64,000 nt of DNA. It comes from Cohaesibacter gelatinilyticus. Its GTDB lineage: Bacteria > Pseudomonadota > Alphaproteobacteria > Rhizobiales > Cohaesibacteraceae. The stretch spans positions 62,001 to 126,000 of the forward strand of contig NZ_OBEL01000003.1 in the NCBI RefSeq assembly GCF_900215605.1, written 5' to 3'. Each line of letters opens with the position of its first letter. Position 1 is the first letter of the stretch. The translations under genes were made by a program, and so were the position numbers. Shown here piece by piece: positions 35,507-43,223 of this stretch. The notes beneath the pieces were generated by a model, which did not search any database, was not told the origin of the DNA, and was given only the letters and a program-made list of their open reading frames with translations.

Positions 35507-35573
35507 GTCAGAGGTTTCCAACAGCAACCTCTGACCATTGCCTTCCACGCCCTCGCTGCCGGTGGGCGTGGAA
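35507..35573 (+). promoter_or_regulatory. Two tandem hairpins between dctP and dctQ
   Basis: GTCAGAGGTT (35507-35516) pairs with AACCTCTGAC (35526-35535), and TTCCACGCCC (35543-35552) pairs with GGGCGTGGAA (35564-35573). Both stems are perfect 10-bp. Neither has a T run. They probably protect the dctP mRNA 3' end or partly terminate, giving more binding protein than permease. Confidence 0.7.
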
Positions 35574-35686
35574 TCGCACCAAGCCCCAAACAAAATCAAT
35601 ATCTCATGCCTGTCGATCAGGCGTAATGTCTCCATGAGAGACTTTGGGGCATCTGGTCACCGACCTTCCTTGCGGAGCGATATATC

Positions 35687-36367
35687 ATGCCTGGATCATC
35701 GACATCGATACATCCAGACCCACACACTCCCCATCAAGACGCACCAACCTTGCGTCTTTGGGATGGATGGGTTGCAAAAATCGAAGACAGTTTCAACGCC
35801 TTGGCGGGGCTGTCCATTCTCTTTCTCATTCTTCTGGCGGTTGTTCAGGTCGTTGGCCGAGCCGTCTTTAATACACCAGTTCCTGGTTTCATCGACTTTG
35901 TCGAGCAATCCATGGCCCTTTTTGCCTTTTTGGGCATAGCCTATACCCAGCGTCTGGGCGGCCATATTCGAATGGAACTCATATTATCCGGTCTCAGCGG
36001 TCGTGTTCTCTGGTTTGCAGAAGCTTTCGCCACACTGCTGGTTCTGGTTCTGATTGCAGCCTTGATCAATGGCTCCTTCGATCATTTCCTGCGCTCCTGG
36101 AATCTTGGTGATTCCACAATTGATATCCGCTTGCCAACCTGGCCATCAAAACTGGTTGTTCCAATCGCCCTGTCCCTTCTGTGGCTGCGTTTGATCATCC
36201 AGTTTGCAGGCTATGCACGTTTGTTGCTTGCCCCGGACAAAGCACCGGTTGCAGTGCCTCTGATCGAGTCTATCAAGGAACATGCCCAGCATGAAATTGA
36301 AGACGCATTGGGTGATGAAACAGGTGATATCTCCAATAAGAGCCAATCCAGGGAGAACGTCCAATGA
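35687..36367 (+). CDS. dctQ: TRAP transporter small permease
   Basis: A 226-residue DctQ-type membrane subunit with about four helices. The first begins near residue 38 (ALAGLSILFLILLAVVQVVG) and is followed by RAVFNTPVPGFIDFVEQSM, AYTQRLGGHIRMELIL (the usual HIxVD-like region after helix 2) and later helices around 110-130 and 160-180. The N-terminal 25 residues are Pro/His-rich, longer than usual. The stop overlaps the dctM start (ATGA), so translation is coupled. Confidence 0.92.
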   Translation: MPGSSTSIHPDPHTPHQDAPTLRLWDGWVAKIEDSFNALAGLSILFLILLAVVQVVGRAVFNTPVPGFIDFVEQSMALFAFLGIAYTQRLGGHIRMELILSGLSGRVLWFAEAFATLLVLVLIAALINGSFDHFLRSWNLGDSTIDIRLPTWPSKLVVPIALSLLWLRLIIQFAGYARLLLAPDKAPVAVPLIESIKEHAQHEIEDALGDETGDISNKSQSRENVQ

Positions 36368-37689
36368 CCCCGTTTGATATTGGCCTTCTCTATACCGGTC
36401 TGCTTCTCGTTTTTGTTCTGATGGGCATGCGTGTTGCTTTTGCTGCTGGCCTGATCGGTTTTCTGGGCCTTGCCACCATCTTCACCATGAAACTGGGCTT
36501 TGACAAAGGTATCTGGGTCGCCATCAAGATGGCGGGCACCATACCCCATTCCAAGTCCGTCACCTATGCTCTGTCGCTTCTGCCAACTTTCATCCTGATC
36601 GGCTTCCTCGCATTCCATGCAGGTCTGACCAAGAAATTGTTCGAAGCCTCCAAACGCTGGCTTGGCTGGCTGCCGGGCGGTATGGGTGTTGCGACCATTT
36701 TCGCAACAGCTGGCTTTGCTGCCGTCTCTGGCGCATCCGTTGCCACCGCTGCTGTCTTCTCACGCGTTGCCATTCCGGAAATGCTCAAGGAAGGCTATTC
36801 CAAGCCTTTGGCCGCAGGTGTCGTCGCCGCAGGCGGAACTCTGGCAACCTTGATCCCGCCCTCAACGATCTTGGTCATCTATGCCATCATCGTGGAACAA
36901 TCGGTCGGTCAGCTACTGATTGCCGGTTTCATTCCCGGCATGGTTTCAGCCCTCATCTATGGTGGTATCGTCATTGGCCTTGCGATGTGGAAGAAGGACA
37001 TGGCGCCTTCCACTCGCACTTATAGTTGGGTTGAGAAATTCTCCGCCGTTCCCGGTACCTTCCCGATCCTGATCGTGGTTGGCATCATTTTCGGCAGCCT
37101 CTATCTCGGTCTGGCAACCCCAACCGAGGCTGGTTCTCTTGGCGCTTTTGTCATTCTCGTGATTGCACTTTGGAAAGGCATGAGATGGAAGCAACTCAGC
37201 CAGGCCCTGCATGAAACCGCCAAACTGACTGCAATGATCTTCACGATCATCTGGGGTGTGCTGCTCTATGTACGGTTCCTTGGTTTTGCCGGCCTTCCCG
37301 AAGCCTTCAAGAATTTCATCACATCTCTTGATCAACCAGCGATCGTCACCTTGCTGCTGATCCTGCTGGCCTATGCAATCCTTGGCATGTTCATGGACGC
37401 CATCGGCATGCTGTTGCTCACTCTGCCTGTGGTCTATCCAGCCGTCATTGCCCTTGGTTACGACCCGATCTGGTTCGGTATCATTGTGGTGAAAATGGCT
37501 GAGCTTTGCCTGATCACCCCTCCGATTGGCCTCAATTGCTTTGTGGTCAGCGGGGTCAGGCCGGATATACCGGTTCAAGATGTGTTCAAAGGGGCAACGC
37601 CTTTCTTCTTTGCTGATGTGCTGACAGTCGGCGTGCTGATCGCCTTCCCTTCCATCGTATTGTGGCTCCCACAACAGATGTTCAATTAG
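36364..37689 (+). CDS. dctM: TRAP transporter large permease
   Basis: The 441-residue DctM subunit forms the sodium-coupled transport channel. A hydrophobic pattern of about twelve helices is visible, with LLPTFILIGFLAFHAGLT, GMGVATIFATAGFAAVSGAS (the SGxS-type motif), GGTLATLIPPSTILVIYA (PPS motif), LATPTEAGSLGAF and GLNCFVVSGV, all typical. It completes the dctPQM operon. Confidence 0.96.
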   Translation: MTPFDIGLLYTGLLLVFVLMGMRVAFAAGLIGFLGLATIFTMKLGFDKGIWVAIKMAGTIPHSKSVTYALSLLPTFILIGFLAFHAGLTKKLFEASKRWLGWLPGGMGVATIFATAGFAAVSGASVATAAVFSRVAIPEMLKEGYSKPLAAGVVAAGGTLATLIPPSTILVIYAIIVEQSVGQLLIAGFIPGMVSALIYGGIVIGLAMWKKDMAPSTRTYSWVEKFSAVPGTFPILIVVGIIFGSLYLGLATPTEAGSLGAFVILVIALWKGMRWKQLSQALHETAKLTAMIFTIIWGVLLYVRFLGFAGLPEAFKNFITSLDQPAIVTLLLILLAYAILGMFMDAIGMLLLTLPVVYPAVIALGYDPIWFGIIVVKMAELCLITPPIGLNCFVVSGVRPDIPVQDVFKGATPFFFADVLTVGVLIAFPSIVLWLPQQMFN

Positions 37690-37749
37690 TGCGCGTCTCG
37701 TTGGATTGACTTCACAATCCAGCGTAAAAGATTCGCATCAGAAAAGTGT

Positions 37750-37790
37750 TAGTGCTTGTGCGATGATTGCCATTCATCGCACAAGCACTA
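37750..37790 (+). repeat. Perfect 17-bp inverted repeat downstream of dctM
   Basis: TAGTGCTTGTGCGATGA (37750-37766) and TCATCGCACAAGCACTA (37774-37790) are exact reverse complements with a 7-nt loop. No T run follows, so it is not a classical terminator. It lies 60 nt after dctM and before a bidirectional terminator. It may stabilise mRNA or bind a protein. Confidence 0.9.
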
Positions 37791-37811
37791 GCAAAGACAA
37801 ATCAGAACAAC

Positions 37812-37844
37812 AAAAAAGGCGCTGGAAATTCCGGCGCCTTTTTT
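37812..37844. terminator. Bidirectional terminator between dctM and the Lys-rich gene
   Basis: AAAAAAGGCGC pairs with GCGCCTTTTTT around an 11-nt loop, giving a T run on either strand for the two convergent units. Confidence 0.93.
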
Positions 37845-37872
37845 CATTCAAGCTTTGAAGCGAGCAGAAAGA

Positions 37873-38322
37873 TCAGTTCTTCTTGGTGCTTTTCTTTTTG
37901 GTCGTCTTCTTCTTTTTTACGACAGGCTTTTTCTTGGTAGCCTTCTTCGCATCAGACTTCTTGGCTTCAGCTTTCTTGGTCGCTTTTTTAGCATCTGCTT
38001 TCTTCGCATCTGCTTTTTTGTCAGCAGATTTCTTTGCGTCAGCCTTCTTATCGTCTACGGCCTTCTTGGCAGAAGAGGTTTTCTTGGACGTGCTCTTCTT
38101 GGTTTGGCCACCTTTTTTGCGGCAATAGCCATCTACCTTCTTGCCCGTCTTGGTCTTGTAAGAATTCACATAGGTACAGGAATTGTCCGAACCACAAGCG
38201 CTCTTGGATTTGCCTTTACATTCCGCAGCTTCCGCCGAACCGACGCCAAGAGCTACAGATCCGAGCAAACCAATTGTCAGTGCCAGAGCCAATGCCCCAC
38301 TTTTCGCAAATCTTGCTTTCAT
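37873..38322 (-). CDS. Secreted Cys-containing protein with Lys/Ala-rich histone-like tail
   Basis: A 149-residue protein. The signal peptide (about 1-33, ending GSAEAA) leads to a short domain with four cysteines (C35, C43, C49, C67; pattern ECKGKSKSACGSDNSC and GYCRKK). From residue 68 to the end is a tail of Lys/Ala repeats such as KKADAKK and KKATKK, similar in composition to histone H1 C-termini. A mature protein this basic outside the cytoplasm might bind DNA, polyanions or cell-surface polymers. I recognise the composition but not a functional family. Confidence 0.82.
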   Translation of the reverse strand: MKARFAKSGALALALTIGLLGSVALGVGSAEAAECKGKSKSACGSDNSCTYVNSYKTKTGKKVDGYCRKKGGQTKKSTSKKTSSAKKAVDDKKADAKKSADKKADAKKADAKKATKKAEAKKSDAKKATKKKPVVKKKKTTKKKSTKKN

Positions 38323-38525
38323 TTTCTCTCACCTTGCCCATTGGGCTTTGCGCAGCATCACCCGACTGCGCTTAGAAACATCTGTGATTCCCCAAGAACC
38401 AGTGGCCAACTGGTGCAACAGATCGATGCAGTTTGCAACCGAGCCAATCGTCTTTCTTTCTGATCCGAAATGGCCTAAATAGTGCCTACGAAATATCATC
38501 TGAATGAGCGGTGAACAGCATTTCC

Positions 38526-39305
38526 ATGTTTGTGAAATTGAAAGACCAGTTCCGGTCCCGACCCTTGCGAGCCATCCTCGCCCTTGGGGGCCTCCTATCG
38601 TTGATATTCCTGCTCTTCCCTCAAATCGATCTTTGGGCAGCCAATCTCTTCTATGATGGCAAGGGTTCCTTCCCCATGCGCGTCCTTGATGGACCACGTC
38701 TTTTGCGTCGGATCGGTATATTGGTGCCGCGTCTGGCCATTCTGGGATTGGTCCTGTTCCTGTTCGCAAGACTGATCTGGCCGAAACTCAACAAACATCT
38801 AAGTATCAAGAATGCTTTGTTCCTGCTCGGATCCGCCATCATTGGCCCTGGCATCATTGTCAATCTCATCCTGAAAAGCCATTGGGGTCGCGCTCGCCCG
38901 GCTCAGACCGATCTCTTTGGTGGCGAATGGCCTTATAGCGAAGTGTGGGTCATCGCAGGCAATTGCCAATCCAATTGCTCCTTTGTTTCAGGCGAAGGCG
39001 CCATGGGCTTCTGGTTCCTGGGGCTTGCCTTGCTGGTCCCCGTCACTCATCGCGTCAGCGCACTTTGGTGCCTTGGCTGGTTCGGCGCAATCATCTCCGT
39101 CAATCGCATGGCTTTCGGAGGCCATTATCTCTCCGATATCCTGCTCTCCTGGGTGATCACGGCCTTTGTCATGGTGGCCTTTTGGAAGTTCCTTTCCAAC
39201 CATCCGCCTCACTGGCTGCGTGAGGAAAGACTCGAAGCAAGCTGGGATAGAGCAGCAGACAGGGTTGGAGCGTATTGCCGAAAAGTTGCAGCACTTTTCG
39301 GATAA
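38526..39305 (+). CDS. PAP2-superfamily membrane phosphatase
   Basis: The 259-residue protein has about six membrane helices and the three PAP2 phosphatase motifs. The first is ILKSHWGRARP (KxxxxxxRP), the second NCSFVSGEGA (the PSGH-like motif, with SGE in place of SGH), and the third NRMAFGGHYLSD (SRxxxxxHxxxD-like, Asn for Ser). The second motif resembles lipid A and phosphatidylglycerophosphate phosphatases of rhizobia. The substrate may be lipid A or a lipid phosphate. The last dozen codons (ending RKVAALFG) come from a REP unit. ATG 38526 is preferred over in-frame GTG 38511; neither has a strong ribosome site. Confidence 0.86.
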   Translation: MFVKLKDQFRSRPLRAILALGGLLSLIFLLFPQIDLWAANLFYDGKGSFPMRVLDGPRLLRRIGILVPRLAILGLVLFLFARLIWPKLNKHLSIKNALFLLGSAIIGPGIIVNLILKSHWGRARPAQTDLFGGEWPYSEVWVIAGNCQSNCSFVSGEGAMGFWFLGLALLVPVTHRVSALWCLGWFGAIISVNRMAFGGHYLSDILLSWVITAFVMVAFWKFLSNHPPHWLREERLEASWDRAADRVGAYCRKVAALFG

Positions 39306-39369
39306 GAACTCGCTTCAAAAAGAAGTTAAAGCTCAGCTTTCGAATCAAAAATCGCTAACTGAGCTTTAA
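39268..39369 (+). repeat. REP-like unit with trailing hairpin, copy 5, overlapping the PAP2 gene end
   Basis: The core (39268-39316) contains CCGAAAAGTTGCAGCACTTT followed by TCGGATAAGAACTCGCTTC. Its TAA is the stop codon of the PAP2 gene. The trailing hairpin is TTAAAGCTCAG (39326-39336) with CTGAGCTTTAA (39359-39369), and the loop contains CGAATCAAAAATCG. Confidence 0.92.
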
Positions 39370-39566
39370 AAACCGCTTCAAAGGGTAGCAATGACGCAAA
39401 ACAGCATAAAATTTGGCGTCTTTTCCCTTGCGCAGAGCTTTCTAGTGCCTATAGTGCGCCAGAATTGAAAATACGGGCTGATCATACAGCCTATTGACGA
39501 CCCTCCCGGCCAGTGGTGGCATCCTGCCCATCCCGTGCTGGCCTTACTGAAAATGGATGAAGTCGC

Positions 39567-40793
39567 ATGGCTAAAAAAGGCGATATCAAGAAAGTCGTAT
39601 TGGCTTATTCCGGTGGTCTGGATACCTCCATCATTCTGAAATGGCTGCAGACCGAATATGAATGCGAAGTGGTAACCTTCACCGCCGACCTTGGTCAGGG
39701 TGAAGAGCTGGAACCAGCACGCAAGAAAGCCGAGATGATGGGCATCAAGGACATCTATATCGAAGATGTCCGCGAAGAATTCGTCCGCGACTTCGTGTTC
39801 CCGATGTTCCGCGCCAACACCCTCTATGAAGGTGTTTACCTGCTTGGCACATCCATTGCCCGCCCGCTCATCTCCAAGCGTCTTGTCGAGATTGCTGAAG
39901 AAGTCGGTGCTGACGCAATTGCTCATGGCGCAACAGGCAAAGGCAACGACCAGGTGCGCTTCGAGCTAGCCGCTCGCGCTCTGAACCCGGACATCAAATG
40001 CATCGCTCCATGGCGCGAATGGGATCTGTCCTCTCGCACCAAGCTGATCGACTTTGCTGAAAAGAACCAGATTCCAATCGCAAAGGACAAGCGCGGCGAA
40101 GCTCCTTTCTCCGTCGATGCCAACCTGCTGCATACCTCTTCCGAAGGCAAGGCACTGGAAGATCCGGCAGTCCCTGCGGAAGAATATGTCTATTCCCGCA
40201 CCATCAGCCCTGAAGATGCACCAGACAAAGCCACCATCATCGAAGTCGGTTTTGAAAAAGGTGACGCAATTTCCATTGATGGCGTTGCCATGTCTCCTGC
40301 TGAGATCCTGACCAAGCTGAATGAGCTGGGTCGTGACAACGGCATCGGTCGCCTCGATCTGGTTGAAAACCGTTTCGTTGGCATGAAGTCTCGCGGTATC
40401 TATGAGACCCCAGGCGGCACCATCCTGATCGAAGCACACCGTGGCATCGAATCCATCACTCTGGATGGTGGCGCTGCACACCTGAAAGACAGCATCATGC
40501 CTCGCTATGCCGAGCTGATCTATAACGGTTTCTGGTACAGCCCGGAGCGTGAAATGCTACAGGCCCTGATCGACAAGTCTCAGGAACATGTCACCGGCAC
40601 CGTGAAGTTGAAGCTCTACAAAGGCAATTGCGATGTGATTGCCCGTGATAGCGAGCATAGCCTCTATTCCGAAGATCTTGTGACCTTCGAGGAAGGCGCA
40701 GTCGATTACGATCACAACGATGCAGCTGGCTTCATTGAGCTGAATGCTCTGCGTCTGCGTACCGTCGCTTACCGCAATCGCAAGCTAAAATAA
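39567..40793 (+). CDS. argG: Argininosuccinate synthase
   Basis: ArgG joins citrulline and aspartate with ATP hydrolysis in arginine synthesis. Length 408 is typical. Motifs are the P-loop-like [57 protein letters not shown], and [12 protein letters not shown]. It is monocistronic with a terminator 28 nt after the stop. Confidence 0.98.
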   Translation: MAKKGDIKKVVLAYSGGLDTSIILKWLQTEYECEVVTFTADLGQGEELEPARKKAEMMGIKDIYIEDVREEFVRDFVFPMFRANTLYEGVYLLGTSIARPLISKRLVEIAEEVGADAIAHGATGKGNDQVRFELAARALNPDIKCIAPWREWDLSSRTKLIDFAEKNQIPIAKDKRGEAPFSVDANLLHTSSEGKALEDPAVPAEEYVYSRTISPEDAPDKATIIEVGFEKGDAISIDGVAMSPAEILTKLNELGRDNGIGRLDLVENRFVGMKSRGIYETPGGTILIEAHRGIESITLDGGAAHLKDSIMPRYAELIYNGFWYSPEREMLQALIDKSQEHVTGTVKLKLYKGNCDVIARDSEHSLYSEDLVTFEEGAVDYDHNDAAGFIELNALRLRTVAYRNRKLK

Positions 40794-40820
40794 GAAGCTT
40801 TAGAACCTGATCAAACATTC

Positions 40821-40849
40821 AGATGGCGGGGCTTGGCTCCGCCATTTTT
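40821..40849 (+). terminator. Terminator after argG
   Basis: ATGGCGG pairs with CCGCCAT around GGCTTGGCT, followed by TTTTG. Confidence 0.86.
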
Positions 40850-40872
40850 GTCTCAATCAAGAGAATTACTCC

Positions 40873-41391
40873 ATGTCTCTGATCATCCGGACCCATAGCG
40901 AAGATGGCAAAGTCTCAAAGGCGCTCTATTCGCCCTGCCAGCGCTATCGCTATGCCTTGAGCCGGGAATGGGATGCCACAGGCAAGAAGCTGCTCTTCAT
41001 CATGCTTAATCCGTCCAAGGCGACGGAGTTGAAGAATGATCCTACCATCGAACGCTGCGAGCGACGTGCTCTAGCCCTTGGCTATGGTGCTTTCACCGCC
41101 TGCAATCTCTTTGCCTTTTGCGCCACCGACCCCCGCGATCTGAAAAAAGAAAAAGAGCCCATCGGCCCGGACAATCTGGTCGAAATTCTAAAGGCCGCTG
41201 ATTGGGCAGATGATATTCTATGCGCATGGGGAACCCACGGCGCCCATATGGGAATAGGCCCGGCAATCGGCGCACTCTTGCGCCATAATGGCTATAATCT
41301 ATTGCATCTGGGGCTGAGCAAGGATGGTCACCCAAAACATCCGCTCTATATCGGCTATCAGGAACAACCCCGACATTGGGAAGTGACTTAG
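40873..41391 (+). CDS. DUF1643 family protein
   Basis: A 172-residue protein of the DUF1643 family, recognised by the beginning YSPCQRYRYALSREWD, then FIMLNPSKATELKNDPTIERC, GYGAFTACNLFAFCATDPRDL, and a C-terminal LGLSKDGHPKHPLY. The family is widespread in bacteria and has no established function. It follows argG after a terminator and is probably its own unit. Confidence 0.87.
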   Translation: MSLIIRTHSEDGKVSKALYSPCQRYRYALSREWDATGKKLLFIMLNPSKATELKNDPTIERCERRALALGYGAFTACNLFAFCATDPRDLKKEKEPIGPDNLVEILKAADWADDILCAWGTHGAHMGIGPAIGALLRHNGYNLLHLGLSKDGHPKHPLYIGYQEQPRHWEVT

Positions 41392-41850
41392 ATTCAGGAT
41401 GCAAACGCAGAAATGAGGCCACCAAGGACCCCATCCCCACTTTTACTGGAAGGCAACCCTGGAGAGAAACCTACCAGAAAATCCTGATTTCGTTTATTTC
41501 TTGCTTCAACAAGAATATCCATGAAGCATCCTTGATGGTCCGCAGTCATCAGTTCAAAGAGCGTACGGAACTGAGAGTAACCGTCATTGCCTTCTCAGTG
41601 ATCATGGCGGTCCGCAACCCCTGAGAGATCAAACGTAAGCTCAGCCACTGATTAATTGTCTTTTGGACCGTCAAAACGATTGGGCTCACAACAGGCTCTC
41701 CTTTGATTGGGGTACGGGCAAAATGGCTCCATTGGTCCTCGTCGAAGTTGATCATTCACATGACCTGCACCCACAATGATAAAAAACTTCCATAGGATCC
41801 AATATTATGTTTTTCTCAGTTCAATAATTTTTTCTTATTGGAAAACCTCC
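41392..41850. other. Gene-poor stretch before oxyR
   Basis: It carries a possible 68-residue minus-strand gene (41549-41755) and, from about 41790, an AT-rich segment leading to oxyR that probably holds its promoter and autoregulatory site. No repeat of the families found elsewhere in the window is seen. Confidence 0.5.
41549..41755 (-). CDS. Possible 68-residue protein divergent from oxyR
   Basis: The frame begins MINFDEDQWSHFARTPIKGE and ends SVRSLN. Amino-acid composition and codon choice look protein-like, but the ribosome site is weak (AGG about 12 nt before ATG) and no family is recognised. Its divergent position to a LysR-type gene is the usual place for a regulated target. It could also be a remnant of a longer gene. 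Confidence 0.3.
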   Translation of the reverse strand: MINFDEDQWSHFARTPIKGEPVVSPIVLTVQKTINQWLSLRLISQGLRTAMITEKAMTVTLSSVRSLN

Positions 41851-42726
41851 ATGCTCACTCTGCGCCAACTTCAATATTTCGAAGCCCTTGCCAAGGAAGG
41901 CCATTTCGGTCGTGCAGCCGAACGTGCCTCCGTCTCACAACCCGCCCTTTCCGTCCAGATCAAGGATCTGGAAGCCCATCTCGGCCTTACATTGGTGGAA
42001 CGGTATTCCGGGGGTGCGCGTCTGACCGATGTTGGCGAGGAGGTTCTCGAAAAAAGCCGACAGATCCTGCTGGCAGTACAAGATCTGCAAGCCTTTGGCC
42101 AAACCCGGCAAGGTCCGCTTACCGGGCCCTTCCGACTGGGTGTCATTCCATCCATCGGTCCTTATGTGTTACCAGATATTCTACCGCGCCTTCGCCAAAC
42201 CTATCCCGATCTGGAATTGATCCTGCGCGAAAGTCGCACCAATAATCTGATCAGCGAGTTGGAAGAAGGTCAATTGGATGCAGCAATAGTGGCGTTGCCG
42301 CTTGCCGAAGAAAGTTTGCACTGCCTGCCGTTGTTTGAAGATCCCTTCTATCTTGCCGCTCCCAAAAAGAAGCTCGAACCCAGCGCTATTTCAGCCTCCT
42401 CAATTCCCATGGACGATCTGTTGCTGCTGGAAGAAGGCCATTGTCTGCGCGATCAAGCCTTGCAGGTTTGTAGTCTAGCGACCAATCCGCTGATGAAAAG
42501 CTTTGGTGCTTCCAGCCTCACCACGCTTATCCAGCTCATCACCAATGGCTATGCCAGCACACTATTGCCGCAAATGTGCATCGAGAAAGAAGCCGGGCTG
42601 GACCATATCAGTCTGATCCCATTCCTGGATCCAGCCCCCAGCCGCACAATCGGGATGGTCTGGCGCAAAAGCTCACCCAGAAGCAAAGATTTCGAAGCAC
42701 TGGCCGAGATCATCAAGTTGCGATAG
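41851..42726 (+). CDS. oxyR: LysR-type hydrogen-peroxide sensor OxyR
   Basis: A 291-residue LysR-family regulator. The N-terminal winged helix-turn-helix reads MLTLRQLQYFEALAKEGHFG and then RAAERASVSQPALSVQIKDL. The effector domain contains LLLLEEGHCLRDQALQVC, which matches the redox centre of OxyR (C198 and C207 here, nine residues apart). Peroxide sensing by disulfide formation is therefore expected. ATG 41851 is chosen because it begins the conserved domain. No catalase or ahpC gene is adjacent. Confidence 0.92.
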   Translation: MLTLRQLQYFEALAKEGHFGRAAERASVSQPALSVQIKDLEAHLGLTLVERYSGGARLTDVGEEVLEKSRQILLAVQDLQAFGQTRQGPLTGPFRLGVIPSIGPYVLPDILPRLRQTYPDLELILRESRTNNLISELEEGQLDAAIVALPLAEESLHCLPLFEDPFYLAAPKKKLEPSAISASSIPMDDLLLLEEGHCLRDQALQVCSLATNPLMKSFGASSLTTLIQLITNGYASTLLPQMCIEKEAGLDHISLIPFLDPAPSRTIGMVWRKSSPRSKDFEALAEIIKLR

Positions 42727-42781
42727 GTCCAAGGCCCCGGATTCAACTTCATGATCCTGTCACGAGAAGTCGATAAGCAAC

Positions 42782-43046
42782 AGGACGTAGTCTCATAGAT
42801 GAGATGGATTTGGCGTCAAAATGGTCTGATATGGCTAGAAAAAGAGTGAAGGATGGGCTGGTTGCCCATTCAAACTCTTTATCGACGCCAGATCTTGACC
42901 ATTTTGTCGTCCGAAGGATAGGGCGATTTTTTCTGCTCATCGCGTCACAAGAGCTAGAAAATAGACCATATTGTCTGCACTCTTGCTTCTAGTGAGCAGA
43001 AAAACTTGCCTCTACCAAATCTACCGCATCTATGAGACTACGTCCT
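42782..43046. repeat. 265-nt element with 20-bp perfect terminal inverted repeats and internal hairpins
   Basis: AGGACGTAGTCTCATAGATG (42782-42801) is exactly complementary to 43027-43046. Similarity of the two ends continues into GATTTGG. Inside are GATTTGGCGTC (42807-42817) with GACGCCAGATC (42884-42894), enclosing AAAGAGT...ATGGGC with GCCCAT...ACTCTTT (42841-42880), and TTTTTCTGCTCA (42928-42939) with TGAGCAGAAAAA (42993-43004). No transposase is encoded. It looks like a MITE derived from an insertion sequence, or a structured RNA. One end recurs at 34178. It occupies the gap between oxyR and typA. Confidence 0.88.
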
Positions 43047-43223
43047 AACCCTAATCGGGCCTTGTGGCGCAAATCTGCGCATTTACGCGCAATGAAGGCT
43101 TTTCAAATCATGCGCAATAGTATAGAGCTTGCGCCAATTCCATAGACAAGGCGGGTCGAACACGGTTCCCCGGTCGCAACCGGGCGCATTTTCTGTGCCC
43201 TATCGATTAAGAGATCAAACCTC

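Noticed and set aside
37883-38463. Plus-strand frames rich in Phe and Leu opposite the Lys-rich gene
   Set aside because: They are antisense shadows of the Lys/Ala codons; the minus-strand frame has a proper signal peptide and terminator.
43160-43190. CCCGGT-CGCA-ACCGGG hairpin in the typA leader
   Set aside because: Only six base pairs with a 4-nt loop and no second supporting element; too short to call a regulatory structure.
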